A DNA stretch of 64,000 nt from Polynucleobacter sp. 15G-AUS-farblos (GTDB lineage Bacteria > Pseudomonadota > Gammaproteobacteria > Burkholderiales > Burkholderiaceae), in NCBI RefSeq assembly GCF_018882445.1, contig NZ_JACVOM010000001.1, positions 592,951-656,950 on the forward strand, given 5' to 3'. The position numbers were made by a program, and so were the translations under genes. Below are positions 1 through 14,283 of the stretch, one piece after another. How positions within the stretch are numbered: the stretch's first letter is position 1; the number at the start of each line of letters is the position of its first letter. The notes beneath the pieces are model-generated. The model made no database searches and had not been told where the DNA came from. It saw only the letters and a list, made by a program, of their open reading frames with translations.

Positions 1-80
1 TCAGCCAGCGTTTGAGCAGCAGTGGCACCAGCAGGTCCACCACCAACTACTACTGCGTCATAAATAAATTCTGTCGTCAT
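1..80 (-). CDS. bchP: Geranylgeranyl bacteriochlorophyll reductase, N-terminus only (partial)
   Basis: Only the first 26 codons are in the window; the rest lies beyond the left edge. The translated start contains VVVGGGPAGATAAQTLA, the N-terminal FAD-binding Rossmann motif of the geranylgeranyl reductase family. BchP reduces the geranylgeranyl tail of bacteriochlorophyll to phytyl. The identification rests on this motif plus position: it directly follows bchG and the BCH2-type carrier, the order bchG-bch2-bchP known from purple bacterial photosynthesis clusters. The start ATG is at 78-80, three bases after the carrier gene ends. Confidence 0.8.
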   Translation of the reverse strand, partial: MTTEFIYDAVVVGGGPAGATAAQTLA

Positions 81-83
81 GTT

Positions 84-1412
84 TCACCTCGCTCCACTAG
101 GACTACTGGTTTTGCTCTCAACTTGAGATGCCATATATGCGGAAGCAATAAAGAGAATTGCTTCAATAAAAAAGACCGATGAATACGCAAATGCCGGATT
201 AGTAAAGATAGATCTCGCAAGATCACTAGCGCCAGCACCCAAAAGACCACCCAAGCCAAATGCAATTGCTTGAGCGCCACCCCAAAGGCCAATCCTGACG
301 CCCTCTTTACCAGAACCTCCCACTACAGCCAATCGCATCATGGAAGCAATCGCTGCAATAGAAAATGCACCGTTGGCTAAACCCAAAACAAATACATTGA
401 GTTTTAAGGGCCAGGCACCTTCGACAATGCCAGCGAGCACCAAACCAAACATCGCCATTGCTGACGCAAGGCAGCCATAAATCATCCAGGATCTCAGGGA
501 TCCAAAATAAGGCCTCAATCTGCTGGATCCACAAATCGCCACTAGAAGCATTCCTGTCAACACTCCTGAATGCTGGATACCAGAGAGGCTAGTAGTCTCA
601 CCCAAGGAGTATTTAAAAACAATTCCAGCGAAAGGTTCCAAAATTAAATCTTGCGCGCTAAAGGCAAACATCGACAGAAAAATAAAGATGGTGAATTTTC
701 TAGTATCCGAATCAGCCAAAATATCCGCTAAGGCTTTTCTAAAAGGTGTTTTTTTCTCGCTACTAATGGGTTTATTTTCTAGCTCATGCCCCTCTAATTT
801 GTAGAGAGCCAATACTGTCAATACACAAGCAATCGAAGAAATAATTCCGGAGATCAGAATGACTTTTTCTGGAGAATAGGGATCCAAAAATTTTCCTGCA
901 ATGCCGCTCGTAAGGGCAAAACCAAAAATCATCATCAGCCAGACAGTAGTCGCTGCTGCTGCTCTTCTGTCATCGCTCACACCCTTTGCCAATAGCGCTA
1001 ACAAGGATGTGCCACTCATACTCACACCAATACCAATCAAGAAGAAGGCAACAATAGCCGCCGCAATACCAAAGATTAAGTTCACACCCATGAGGGTTGT
1101 GGCGATAGCCGCACCAAATCCACCAAGCGCTAATAAACCTATGCCACCAATGATCCACGGGGTTCTTTTAGCGCCGATATCAGACTCAAATCCCATCCGT
1201 GGCCGAATGACTTGAACAAAATAATGAATAGCCACTAACAAACCTGGAAGGCTCGCAGGCAAGGCCAACTCCACAACCATAATGCGATTTAATGTTGAAG
1301 TAGTCATGACGACAATAGCGCCAATGGCTGCCTGTACTAAGCCAAGACGCACAATACTGATCCACCCAAAGGTAGATGATTGATAAAGAGGCTGTGTCAT
1401 AGCAATGCTCAT
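84..1412 (-). CDS. BCH2/PucC-family major facilitator-type protein
   Basis: A 442-residue polytopic membrane protein with about 12 hydrophobic segments, clearly related to LhaA (7459-8889) and PucC (42478-43866) in this window. The shared region includes the N-terminal TLNRIMVVEL stretch, and 'FSAQDLILEPFAG' corresponds to 'FSMQDIILEPYGG' in LhaA. In Rhodobacter the gene between bchG and bchP (orf428/bch2) belongs to this family, whose members are thought to deliver bacteriochlorophyll or assemble antenna. The start ATG overlaps the bchG stop as ATGA, so translation is probably coupled. The transported substrate cannot be read from the sequence. Confidence 0.85.
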   Translation of the reverse strand: MSIAMTQPLYQSSTFGWISIVRLGLVQAAIGAIVVMTTSTLNRIMVVELALPASLPGLLVAIHYFVQVIRPRMGFESDIGAKRTPWIIGGIGLLALGGFGAAIATTLMGVNLIFGIAAAIVAFFLIGIGVSMSGTSLLALLAKGVSDDRRAAAATTVWLMMIFGFALTSGIAGKFLDPYSPEKVILISGIISSIACVLTVLALYKLEGHELENKPISSEKKTPFRKALADILADSDTRKFTIFIFLSMFAFSAQDLILEPFAGIVFKYSLGETTSLSGIQHSGVLTGMLLVAICGSSRLRPYFGSLRSWMIYGCLASAMAMFGLVLAGIVEGAWPLKLNVFVLGLANGAFSIAAIASMMRLAVVGGSGKEGVRIGLWGGAQAIAFGLGGLLGAGASDLARSIFTNPAFAYSSVFFIEAILFIASAYMASQVESKTSSPSGAR

Positions 1413-2293
1413 GACTGCACTCCTAAACTATTCACTGCAAATGCAGCCACCATCATTCCCGAGACCAATAAAGGGACTCCAAAGCCGCTATAGAACAGGG
1501 CTTTCTCAATCGGCTTTTTCAAAAAGTCCCTTAGCAATAGAATCTGCCCGATCATGAGTCCACCAATGACAAATGCATAAATAGGCTTATCCCAATACAG
1601 GAGCAAGCCGAGGACAAGGAGTTGTGGGACCAACATCATCAGCGCAGAAACTTGAGCAGCCTTGAATGCACCAAGCTGAACAGGCAAGGAACGCACGCCC
1701 ATTTGTCGATCGCCTTCAATGGCCTTGAAATCATTCAAAGTCATGATGCCGTGCGCGCTCGCACTATAAAGACCTGCAAGTATTAGTGAAGGCTTGCTAG
1801 GTATTACTCCTCCCGAGAGCAAAGTTGCTCCAGTAACCCAAGCTAAGCCTTCGTAACTAACTCCACATGCAAGATTGCCAAGCCAACCATTATTTTTAAA
1901 TCGGATTGGCGGCATGCTATAGAGCCATGCCAACACTAAAGCCAAGATGGTTGCCAGAAATCCAATGGGGCCCAAAAAGCTTCCGACCCATAATGAAATG
2001 AATGACCAAATCAACGCGATATACAAACCCCATCTACCTGGAATGCGACCTGATGGAATAGGTCGATTAGGTTCATTGATTGCATCTACATGTCTGTCAT
2101 ACCAATCATTGACTGCTTGACTAGATGCACACACTAGAGGTCCAGTAAGCAATAAACCCAGGAAAAATATTGGCAGATTGTCAGCAATCTGCTCACTGCC
2201 AGTAATCGATCCACAAGCAAATGCCCACATTGGCGGGAACCAAGTGATGGGCTTTAAAAGCGTCAAAATTGCTTTGGGATCTGGCAGCTTCAT
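1409..2293 (-). CDS. bchG: Bacteriochlorophyll a synthase (bacteriochlorophyllide geranylgeranyl transferase)
   Basis: UbiA-family membrane prenyltransferase that joins geranylgeranyl diphosphate to bacteriochlorophyllide a in the membrane. The first Asp-rich motif NDWYDRHVDAINEPNRPIPSG is characteristic of BchG/ChlG, and a second motif LNDFKAIEGDRQMG follows. About eight hydrophobic segments, 294 residues. I chose the ATG at 2291-2293 (MKLPDPKAIL) rather than the upstream in-frame ATG at 2329, because the longer start would begin inside a perfect PpsR box (2324-2341) and adds 12 unconserved-looking residues. No clear Shine-Dalgarno precedes either start. First gene of a bchG-bch2-bchP operon. 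Confidence 0.93.
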   Translation of the reverse strand: MKLPDPKAILTLLKPITWFPPMWAFACGSITGSEQIADNLPIFFLGLLLTGPLVCASSQAVNDWYDRHVDAINEPNRPIPSGRIPGRWGLYIALIWSFISLWVGSFLGPIGFLATILALVLAWLYSMPPIRFKNNGWLGNLACGVSYEGLAWVTGATLLSGGVIPSKPSLILAGLYSASAHGIMTLNDFKAIEGDRQMGVRSLPVQLGAFKAAQVSALMMLVPQLLVLGLLLYWDKPIYAFVIGGLMIGQILLLRDFLKKPIEKALFYSGFGVPLLVSGMMVAAFAVNSLGVQS

Positions 2294-2323
2294 GCAAATG
2301 ATTTTGTCATTGACATTTAAAAG

Positions 2324-2341
2324 TGTCAATTAAATTTGACA
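2324..2341. promoter_or_regulatory. PpsR/CrtJ box (TGT-N12-ACA) upstream of bchG
   Basis: TGTCAATTAAATTTGACA is an exact TGT-N12-ACA palindrome, the established PpsR/CrtJ recognition pattern. It ends 30 bp upstream of the chosen bchG start. A ppsR gene is present in this window at 18742-20166, so repression of bchG by PpsR is a reasonable inference. Confidence 0.85.
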
Positions 2342-2362
2342 CTTTTTATGCTGATTTTTACC

Positions 2363-2383
2363 AGTGAAAACCCTTATATATCA
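2363..2383 (+). promoter_or_regulatory. Second promoter element (AGTR-N3-ACCCT-KATWTA), bchG copy
   Basis: AGTG-AAA-ACCCTTATATAT, followed by TCAAGGGGT so that the core forms an imperfect palindrome. It lies 21 bp upstream of the bchG PpsR box. The same pattern recurs at 17737, 17769, 34692, 36900 (weaker) and 44555. I do not recognise the binding protein. Confidence 0.5.
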
Positions 2384-2406
2384 AGGGGTAAGGCCTATTT
2401 TGAGGC

Positions 2407-3348
2407 TTAAGCTGCTTTCAGCAGGCCTTTTGGTAAAGAAAAGTTGACGGTTTCCTCGATTCCCATCATCGGAACCACCGAACCCCGGCAAAGGGAGTTA
2501 ATCGACTCAATAATTGTCGCTGTGAGGGCCTCTGGGGCAGAAGCGCCAGCGGTTACCCCGATATTCTTCACGGATTTGAACCATTCGGCCTGAATCTGCT
2601 GGGGATCATCCACCAAGAATGCCGGCACATGCAGACTGCTTGCAAGCTCTTGCAGTCGCTTCGAATTAGAACTATTTTGACTGCCCACCACAATGACGAC
2701 ATCGACATGGGGAACCATGGCCTTTACAGCGTCTTGTCGGTTTTGGGTTGCATAACAAATATCCTGACGTTTAGGCGCATGAATCTGTGGATATTGATGA
2801 ATGAGAGCTTCGGTAATTTCTAAAGTCTCATCAACCGATAAAGTCGTTTGAGTGACATAAGCAAGCAAATCCTCTTTGCCAAAAGGAAGCTTGTCTACAT
2901 CCGATACATGCTCAATTAAATGAATAGAAGAATCCACTTGTCCCATCGTGCCCTCTACCTCTGGATGACCACGATGACCAATCATAATAATTTGATAACC
3001 ACGCTCTTTTAAGCGAACAACCTCAGCATGCACTTTAGCCACTAGGGGGCAAGTAGCATCGAACACCTGAAATTGACGTTCGTCTGCTTCATACCGAACC
3101 GCTTTAGAAACACCATGTGCACTAAAAATTAATATCGCGCCTTTAGGCACTTTATCTAACTCATTAACAAAAACGACGCCGCGGGCCTCAAACTCTTTCA
3201 CAACATAGGCGTTATGGATAATTTCATGACGCACATACACAGGGGCTCCATACTGCTTCAGCGCTTCCTCTACGATGAGGATAGCCCTCTCTACTCCCGC
3301 ACAAAAGCCGCGGGGTTGAGCTAAGTAGATCGTTTTATATGAGCCCAT
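2407..3348 (-). CDS. ispH: 4-hydroxy-3-methylbut-2-enyl diphosphate reductase (IspH/LytB)
   Basis: Fe-S enzyme making IPP and DMAPP in the last step of the MEP isoprenoid pathway, supplying carotenoids and the bacteriochlorophyll tail. The 313-residue sequence has the three cluster cysteines in typical contexts (RGFCAGVERA, DATCPLV, DICYATQNRQ), the HEIIHN motif and SQNSSNSKRL. It begins 13 bp after puhE and has no promoter space of its own, so it is the last gene of the bchF...puhE operon. A free-living betaproteobacterium is expected to carry another ispH elsewhere, so this is probably a cluster-dedicated copy; that is inference. Confidence 0.95.
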   Translation of the reverse strand: MGSYKTIYLAQPRGFCAGVERAILIVEEALKQYGAPVYVRHEIIHNAYVVKEFEARGVVFVNELDKVPKGAILIFSAHGVSKAVRYEADERQFQVFDATCPLVAKVHAEVVRLKERGYQIIMIGHRGHPEVEGTMGQVDSSIHLIEHVSDVDKLPFGKEDLLAYVTQTTLSVDETLEITEALIHQYPQIHAPKRQDICYATQNRQDAVKAMVPHVDVVIVVGSQNSSNSKRLQELASSLHVPAFLVDDPQQIQAEWFKSVKNIGVTAGASAPEALTATIIESINSLCRGSVVPMMGIEETVNFSLPKGLLKAA

Positions 3349-3361
3349 AATGTACCGTCAA

Positions 3362-4120
3362 TTAACGATGATTTTTATAGCCCCACTTCCATAGCAGCTC
3401 ACTAGGAAATGGCATGATCAGGAATAAATGCTCCAACAATCCAAGCGCTATGAGTGTTCCCAATAAAGCAGAGGAAGTTATTTCATAAGCAGAGGACTCA
3501 GAAGCAGCACGTGTCCAAATGGGAACCAGGAAGATCACTGAAAGCAGAATAGAAAATGGCATTAAGAAATTCATTGCTCTACGTTTAAAGTAAGTAATGA
3601 GATATTTCAAATGCTGTGGCAAGAATGCTTCATTGAAATTTAATACGCCCAAGAAAATATTAATCTTGGTGCTTTGACGCATTCCCCACAAGATGACATA
3701 GGTCCATAAGCCAGTTTGGTTTACAGCGTCCATGTTCATGAGGAAGATAACAACACCCAAACTGAGCAAAGTCAGCTCGTGATAATTAATAGTCTGAAAT
3801 GCATACCAAGCTCGTCTCATACCGCTAAGACCAGTAGGACAATCTGAACGCCTGGATCCAGTAATGTAGCCCAGTAAAAAGGCTAACTCTTGCCAACCCC
3901 AAATCATAATGGCGCAAGTGAATGAACAATACGCAGCAGCAACAGTGGTTTGCTGACTCGAGATTTCTAAACCCCAAAATGCCATCAACAAAACAATTAT
4001 TGAAAGTGCAAAGATCGTCTTGAAAAAACGCTTTGGCAAACCATTCAGTTTCAAAATAAGACCCGTGCTAAACCACCATACAAAGATGGTGAATATCAGG
4101 GGGCTTATCCAAAAATACAT
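3362..4120 (-). CDS. puhE: Photosynthetic complex assembly protein 2 (PuhE)
   Basis: A 252-residue protein with about seven hydrophobic segments. Its position, immediately after acsF and at the end of the puh block, is that of puhE in purple bacteria. Internal features such as MRRAWYAFQTINYHE and the loop MRQSTKINIFLGVLNFNEAFLP resemble the family as I know it. In Rhodobacter, PuhE modulates bacteriochlorophyll supply and assembly of the reaction centre-antenna complex. Six bases separate it from acsF. Confidence 0.85.
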   Translation of the reverse strand: MYFWISPLIFTIFVWWFSTGLILKLNGLPKRFFKTIFALSIIVLLMAFWGLEISSQQTTVAAAYCSFTCAIMIWGWQELAFLLGYITGSRRSDCPTGLSGMRRAWYAFQTINYHELTLLSLGVVIFLMNMDAVNQTGLWTYVILWGMRQSTKINIFLGVLNFNEAFLPQHLKYLITYFKRRAMNFLMPFSILLSVIFLVPIWTRAASESSAYEITSSALLGTLIALGLLEHLFLIMPFPSELLWKWGYKNHR

Positions 4121-4126
4121 TGATAC

Positions 4127-5203
4127 TTACCAGACAGGTGCCAAACGAATATCAGCCGGTAGCTCATTTGGAACTACTGGTAAAAGATAAATATGAACGA
4201 AGGTAGCCGCGGCCGATACCGCCAAAGCGCCACGCTTGATTGCTGAGAAGAATCCACCCTTTTGCTTCAGCTCTTCAACTTCATCAGAGATCTTTCTCAA
4301 CTTTTCAAAACCCTTCCAAACCCTTGGGTCATCTAAATTAATGGTGAATGGGAATACTTGCTTCGAAATTTCTGAAGTGATCTTGAGAACCTCACGGTCA
4401 TAGTCTGTTGGAGAGACGCCAAGTGCCTTATGAAATTCTGGTCTTGAATGATCGCGAACATACATCGTTGCATAAACAGCGATCAGGAAAAAACGAATCC
4501 ACAAACGATTCACACCGGTAAGTAACTTAGGATTGGCGCGCATTAATAATGCAAAAGCTTCACCATGGCGGAATTCATCGTTGCACCATTTTTCAAACCA
4601 GAGAAAAATCGGGTGAAAACGCAATTCTGGGTTCTTTTGAACAATACGGAAAATAGCGATATAGCGTGCATAACCGATCTTCTCGGAAAGATACGTGGCA
4701 TAAAAAATAAACTTCGGCTTAAAGAAGGTGTACTTTTTAGTTCTTGCCAAAAATCCTAAATCAACACCAATACCAAAATCTTTCAGCCATTGGTTAATAA
4801 AGCCCGCATGCCTGCTCTCATCTCGAGCCATATAGGTAAATAGGCTTTTGAGATCTGGGTTGCTAATCGATTTCTTAATTTCTGAATACAGGACACAACC
4901 TGAGAATTCAGAAGTAATAGAGCTAATCAAGAAGTCTAAAAACTCTTGATATAGCCCTTCTGGAAGATGGGAATAATCCTTGGACATATCCTCAGGCCGC
5001 TGAAAGTGGGTCTGATTAATATCCTGATCAAACTCCCGCATTAAGCGATCCCACTCGGGTCTAACTGATGAGATATCAAAGCGATCCATCTCATCAAAGT
5101 CTGTTGTATAAAAGCGAGGACTCAGAATGGTATTTTCAAGAGCGCGGTCTGTGGACTCATTGAGAGGACGCCCCATAGGCATTGTTGATGCATTGGCACT
5201 CAT
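4127..5203 (-). CDS. acsF: Aerobic Mg-protoporphyrin IX monomethyl ester oxidative cyclase
   Basis: Oxygen-dependent diiron cyclase that forms ring E of bacteriochlorophyll. The 358-residue protein has the ferritin-like diiron motifs DESRHAGF and [10 protein letters not shown] (ExxH type), with further carboxylates in helices around [14 protein letters not shown]. No oxygen-independent bchE is seen in the window, so pigment synthesis here appears to depend on oxygen, as in aerobic anoxygenic phototrophs. The start overlaps the preceding small gene by ATGA. Confidence 0.97.
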   Translation of the reverse strand: MSANASTMPMGRPLNESTDRALENTILSPRFYTTDFDEMDRFDISSVRPEWDRLMREFDQDINQTHFQRPEDMSKDYSHLPEGLYQEFLDFLISSITSEFSGCVLYSEIKKSISNPDLKSLFTYMARDESRHAGFINQWLKDFGIGVDLGFLARTKKYTFFKPKFIFYATYLSEKIGYARYIAIFRIVQKNPELRFHPIFLWFEKWCNDEFRHGEAFALLMRANPKLLTGVNRLWIRFFLIAVYATMYVRDHSRPEFHKALGVSPTDYDREVLKITSEISKQVFPFTINLDDPRVWKGFEKLRKISDEVEELKQKGGFFSAIKRGALAVSAAATFVHIYLLPVVPNELPADIRLAPVW

Positions 5204-5553
5204 ACCTTCACTCCTTCATTCAAAATCATTGTTACCGTCTCTTTGCTAGGCATCTGCCTTGGATATTTTTTAGCCTTACTAAATCGTGTGGTGGAAAAAC
5301 TGACCTCATAGAGCATCGTGACTTCTAGTCTTGCTGTGAGATATACCCACAGTCGCGAGAAGATGCCTGCCTTAGAAACCGTCGCAGTGCGCTCATAACT
5401 TAATACTTCACCAAAGGAGATATCTACTATTGGGTCGTGGACCAATACTTCATCACCAGGGCCAACCTGGACGCCACTCAAATCAACGTGAGCGTAAAGA
5501 AATTCAGCCGTATTGGACATATCAACCTGACAGGGAACAATTTGTTTTGACAT
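5200..5553 (-). CDS. Conserved PGC small protein between puhC and acsF, function unknown
   Basis: A 117-residue soluble-looking protein. Features are a beta-rich N-terminal half with [14 protein letters not shown] and a polar C-terminal half, with no membrane span. A small gene in this place is common in purple bacterial clusters, but I cannot assign a biochemical function. It sits 2 bp after puhC and overlaps acsF by 4 bp, so co-translation with the cyclase is likely. A role in cyclase or assembly support would be speculation. Confidence 0.75.
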   Translation of the reverse strand: MSKQIVPCQVDMSNTAEFLYAHVDLSGVQVGPGDEVLVHDPIVDISFGEVLSYERTATVSKAGIFSRLWVYLTARLEVTMLYEVSFSTTRFSKAKKYPRQMPSKETVTMILNEGVKV

Positions 5554-5555
5554 AG

Positions 5556-5999
5556 TTATCTCGTGTTATTTAAAAATGCTGCAAATTCTGCTGCGTTATC
5601 TTTTCCGAATGACTCTAAGTCAATTCGATTTTTTGTTGCTAGATCGGTTAAGGTGAGCCTTCCGTCAGGACGGCTGACTAATTCAAATGCATCATCGCTC
5701 GAGATTTGACGGATGCGACGATCACGAGCAAGGGCTCTCAAAATACCTCTTATAAAGCCAGCCTGACCTTCAACCTCAGCAATCATTTGACCGCTTTCTG
5801 CCGAAATCACACCAACCGAACCATTTGGAAGGTCTCTAAAGTGCAAGATTCTCTTAGCTATCACTTGAGTATCTGTTTGCTGCTCCAACTTTTCAGATCG
5901 ATCATAAGTTGCAACAAGCAGAACCACTACCGCCAGCAATGAGGCAATGAACAATGCAATATAGTTTTGCATCTGGGCGGTATTCATACGCAAGATCAT
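5556..5999 (-). CDS. puhC: Photosynthetic complex assembly protein PuhC
   Basis: A 147-residue protein with one N-terminal transmembrane segment (about residues 12-30, IALFIASLLAVVVLLVATYD) and a periplasmic domain with the pattern RILHFRDLPNGSVGVISAESG, as expected for PuhC, which promotes assembly of the RC-LH1 complex. The start at 5999 overlaps the puhB stop by ATGA, which favours it over the internal Met at codon 5. Confidence 0.88.
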   Translation of the reverse strand: MILRMNTAQMQNYIALFIASLLAVVVLLVATYDRSEKLEQQTDTQVIAKRILHFRDLPNGSVGVISAESGQMIAEVEGQAGFIRGILRALARDRRIRQISSDDAFELVSRPDGRLTLTDLATKNRIDLESFGKDNAAEFAAFLNNTR

Positions 6000-6676
6000 G
6001 CTGTTTCAACCCCTGAGTATGCATTCTTTGAATCTTTTGATTTAGCTTCACCCAGTTGAACAGAACGAGCAATGACATTATTTTGTGCTGCCCAAGCATC
6101 CACCAAAATTTTAGCCACTTCAGGGCAGTTTTTAATTCCTCTTAAAGCTGGTTGCGGTACTGCCCACTGTCCTGGTCTTGCATGAGGCCATAAATGAAAA
6201 ATCGCAATTTTCGTTTCCTTGCTCAATTTCAGATAAATGTCGCCTGACTGCTCTTTAGTTAATCCGCAATCCGCTAACTCAATCATCTTCAATGGAAAAT
6301 TAAAAGTCATATTGAGCACAATTCCAATGCGCATCACTACGCGTTTATTGGTAATCGTATATACCGCTGTAGAAGCAATCAAATATCCAAGCAGACCAAT
6401 CAAACCCAAACCTAACGCAGATATGGCCATAATGCGAAGAGCAGCAAATGCAATGCTGGTCAGAGCCTCACCTTCAGACAATCCGGTGGCAATGCTATAG
6501 GCTAAAAGCAATCCAAAGTAGATGCCTAGCATTTTGATATGAAAGACCCGAGACAAGATCTCCTTCGTATCAGGAGATCCTTGCCACAAGATACGCTCGC
6601 CCTCAGGCAATCTTTCAGGCAGCCCAAACTCAGGCTCAAACTCATGCTCTGGACTGTGATGAATGTCCGGACTCAT
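5996..6676 (-). CDS. puhB: Photosynthetic complex assembly protein PuhB
   Basis: A 226-residue protein. The N-terminal 'LPEGERILWQGSPD' is typical of membrane PH-domain proteins, followed by two or three hydrophobic segments and the conserved-looking 'TITNKRVVMRIGIVLNMTFN'. PuhB assists reaction-centre assembly in Rhodobacter. It lies between puhA and puhC and overlaps both by 4 bp. Confidence 0.9.
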   Translation of the reverse strand: MSPDIHHSPEHEFEPEFGLPERLPEGERILWQGSPDTKEILSRVFHIKMLGIYFGLLLAYSIATGLSEGEALTSIAFAALRIMAISALGLGLIGLLGYLIASTAVYTITNKRVVMRIGIVLNMTFNFPLKMIELADCGLTKEQSGDIYLKLSKETKIAIFHLWPHARPGQWAVPQPALRGIKNCPEVAKILVDAWAAQNNVIARSVQLGEAKSKDSKNAYSGVETA

Positions 6677-7437
6677 ATTAGTGGCTCCTGGCGCTCAGGT
6701 GTTGCGTACAGAGTGCCCGCACCAAAGTAAGCCATGATTTTTTCTTCCTCTAATAAAGTCACCTCTTCTGGATGCTTAGTTTTAGGAACTTGTGCGAACT
6801 GACCTGACAAAATAGATTGCACTTGAATATCTTGTTTTCCAATACGGGAAAAGTTCACCGGTAGCAAGACCTTATTGCCATCAGCATCGACCTCAAGATA
6901 GCGAATCATCATTTCCATATGGTCTACCCATACATCAGTCACCTTACCGCCTTTATTACCATCAGCACCAATCACATCCAAACCAATTGGATTGATATCA
7001 ATTTTAGAAATCGCCATATGTGGAAGATTTCTTAAAGGACGAATCCGCGCATGACCTTCTAGGTCGTAATCCACATGATCGGCACGATTGGCGTATGAGC
7101 CAGGACCAACACCAGCCAACAGAGGGTTTCCTACTGGAGATAAAGGTGCTCCATTCCATGGATGAATAGGAACCGCAGAAACTTTCTCTGGCTCTGGGGG
7201 TGTTTCAAGCGGAGCGTAATAGGTTTTGCCAAACTCTGTGACAAATTTTTTCACTCTTGGCATACCCAAGATGCCGTCTTCACGACGAACCTGTCCATAA
7301 CGCTCAGTTTCCAATGGAAACCCTTCTCGCTTACTTTCTAATGTTAGATAAATAATTAACCCAACAAAGAAAAGTAGGAATATATAAAACACGACTTGAG
7401 CTACGTCGATATATTGTGTAATTGCACCCGTACCCAT
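6673..7437 (-). CDS. puhA: Photosynthetic reaction centre H subunit
   Basis: A 254-residue protein with one N-terminal transmembrane helix (about residues 12-31) and a large cytoplasmic PRC-barrel domain. Typical H-subunit signatures are 'ESKREGFPLE' after the helix, 'GPGSYANRADHVDYDLEGHA', and 'GKVTDVWVDHMEMMIRYLEV'. The subunit caps the L/M core and shapes proton delivery to QB. It lies between lhaA and puhB in the standard order. Confidence 0.97.
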   Translation of the reverse strand: MGTGAITQYIDVAQVVFYIFLLFFVGLIIYLTLESKREGFPLETERYGQVRREDGILGMPRVKKFVTEFGKTYYAPLETPPEPEKVSAVPIHPWNGAPLSPVGNPLLAGVGPGSYANRADHVDYDLEGHARIRPLRNLPHMAISKIDINPIGLDVIGADGNKGGKVTDVWVDHMEMMIRYLEVDADGNKVLLPVNFSRIGKQDIQVQSILSGQFAQVPKTKHPEEVTLLEEEKIMAYFGAGTLYATPERQEPLI

Positions 7438-7458
7438 AATTCTCCCCTTCCTTAAAAA

Positions 7459-8889
7459 CTAGCCTGGAAAATCAGCTAGACCAAACTTACCCATTTTTGA
7501 AACATTTAATGATGTCCTCTTAGCCACCAAAGGACCCAATGCAACTAAAGTAATAAACAACAAATAAATTTCAATGTGATAAACAAAGCTATAACCTGTA
7601 GCTGGGCTCATCAGTGCTGAACCGATCATTCCACTCATTGCCAACTCAGCAATAAGATCCCTGATGACGCCGCCTAAAGACATGCCAATCCCCGCACACG
7701 TTGCAGTAACTGCACCCCATGCTCCGATTACCATGCCGCTCATATTTTCTTGCTCCATACTCATTGCGATAGTCAAAGTACTGACCGCAAATAAGCCGCC
7801 GCTAAAGCCAATCAAGAGCGCGCCTAATCTGAATAAATTGGGAGATTCCAATGGCTCGGAGAAGATGACCATCGTAAATGCAATTAACCCTAGTAATAAA
7901 CCCAGTGCAGCAATTCTGTAGGCATTGTGACCACGGCTTAACCATCTTGCCGAGAGCGAAAAGGCCATTAAGGATCCCAATGCAATTAAGGCAGTTAAAA
8001 AACTAGTCGCCGATACATTGAGATGCAATATCTCGCCACCGTAAGGCTCCAAAATAATGTCTTGCATGCTAAATGCTGTTGTTCCAAGACCGAGCATGAT
8101 TAAAAACCGACGTACGTTTGGTTTTTTGATGAATTCATGCCAGCTCTGAGTGAATTTAGGCTGAGGAATCGCAGGGGAAGTCATTCTGGGCTGGCGAGCC
8201 TCTTGCTTCCATAAGGCAAATAAATTGAGAAACAAGGTGATGATGGCCACACCCTGAATGACCCTAATTAATTGCATAGGACTAAATGGCTTCAAAAATA
8301 CACTGAAGAGGATGCCGCTAAACACCATGCCTACCAGCAACATGACATACATCATCGCGACAACACGTGGCCGATTTTTTTCATCAGCCAAATCCGTTGC
8401 CAAAGCCAAGCCAGCCGTTTGGGTTGTTTGCATACCCGCACCGATGAGCAAAAATGCTAGGGCACTGGCAAGATAACTAAACCATGCAGGCCAGTGAGTA
8501 TCGCCAGAGAGCAAAATAAGGGCAAAAGGCATGATGGCAAGACCGCCAAATTGCAACCATGTCCCAATCCAAATGTAAGGAACTCTTCTCCAGCCTAAGA
8601 TAGATCGGTGCGTATCAGACTTATGACCAATCAATGCTCTAAAGGGAGCAAAGACTAAGGGCAAAGCAACCATTAAGGCGACAAGCCATGCATCCATGCC
8701 CATCTCAACAATCATGACGCGATTGAGAGTACCAACCAATAAGGAGGTAGCCATACCAACGGATACCTGAAACAAAGATAGTCTTAAGAGGCGCCCCAAT
8801 GGTAGATCAGGGGTGGCCACATCAGCAAAAGGCAAAAAGCGAGGGTTTATCCTCGTCCATGCCTTAGCGATCTTAAAAATACCTATCAT
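7459..8889 (-). CDS. lhaA: LH1 assembly / bacteriochlorophyll delivery protein LhaA (PucC family)
   Basis: A 476-residue, approximately 12-span PucC-family protein located between bchM and puhA, the usual place of lhaA (F1696 in Rhodobacter capsulatus). Family features include 'FRALIGHKSDTHRSILGWRR' and 'FSMQDIILEPYGG', nearly the same in PucC at 42478-43866. LhaA is needed for normal LH1 levels in Rhodobacter. It overlaps bchM by 4 bp. One of three PucC-family paralogues in the window. Confidence 0.93.
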   Translation of the reverse strand: MIGIFKIAKAWTRINPRFLPFADVATPDLPLGRLLRLSLFQVSVGMATSLLVGTLNRVMIVEMGMDAWLVALMVALPLVFAPFRALIGHKSDTHRSILGWRRVPYIWIGTWLQFGGLAIMPFALILLSGDTHWPAWFSYLASALAFLLIGAGMQTTQTAGLALATDLADEKNRPRVVAMMYVMLLVGMVFSGILFSVFLKPFSPMQLIRVIQGVAIITLFLNLFALWKQEARQPRMTSPAIPQPKFTQSWHEFIKKPNVRRFLIMLGLGTTAFSMQDIILEPYGGEILHLNVSATSFLTALIALGSLMAFSLSARWLSRGHNAYRIAALGLLLGLIAFTMVIFSEPLESPNLFRLGALLIGFSGGLFAVSTLTIAMSMEQENMSGMVIGAWGAVTATCAGIGMSLGGVIRDLIAELAMSGMIGSALMSPATGYSFVYHIEIYLLFITLVALGPLVAKRTSLNVSKMGKFGLADFPG

Positions 8890-9589
8890 GATCTTTTTTG
8901 CAACTCCAAAAGCTGGGATTTATAAAAGCCACTTGATACCAATTGAGTAAATGGCACTTCCCAATCGACAAACCATGGGGATTCATGAATCGACTTTTGC
9001 AACTTCACTTGACTAATGGGTTCAATAAATGGCGCCCGATCTCTTCTAGGGAATAAACGACCAACCCGAATCATGAGCTCCAGCGGTAAGGTGCTTGGTG
9101 CAAAAGTAAAGAGAATTTTCTCCTTGACGCGCGGGGCTAACTTCTCCAAAACAACCAGCATGTCTTTTGCACAGTAATGAATCATTGAGTCCATACCGAT
9201 CACATAATCAAAATCGCCATAAGCCTCGTCTAGCATATCTCCTGCATAGAACTCAATATTTTGACGATCAGATTCAGGAATTCTGCTTTTAGCTAGCTCA
9301 ATTAAATTAGGCGACAAGTCAACCGCAGTTACAAAAGCACCCCGATTAGCCAACTCAAGTGCTAGAGCACCTGTTCCACAGCCAGCATCTAAGACTCTTT
9401 TTCCTGAGAGATCCTCTGGCAAGCGACTAATGATGTTGTTGCGCATTTGATCGCGCCCAGCTCTGACAGTGGCACGAATACCGCTAACAGGCGCATCTGA
9501 TGTCAGTTTTGCCCAGGCATCATTTGCGGTACGATCAAAATAGTCCTGTAACTTACCGCGTCTATCTAGATAAGAAATAGCATCCATCA

Positions 9590-9590
<1 letters not shown>
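8886..9590 (-). CDS. bchM: Mg-protoporphyrin IX O-methyltransferase
   Basis: SAM-dependent methyltransferase that methylates Mg-protoporphyrin IX, preparing the substrate of the cyclase AcsF. The 234-residue sequence has motif I VLDAGCGTGALALELANRG and 'DYVIGMDSMIHYC', both typical of BchM/ChlM. It overlaps bchL by 1 bp and lhaA by 4 bp within the operon. Confidence 0.95.
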
Positions 9591-14272
<4,682 letters not shown>

Positions 14273-14283
<11 letters not shown>

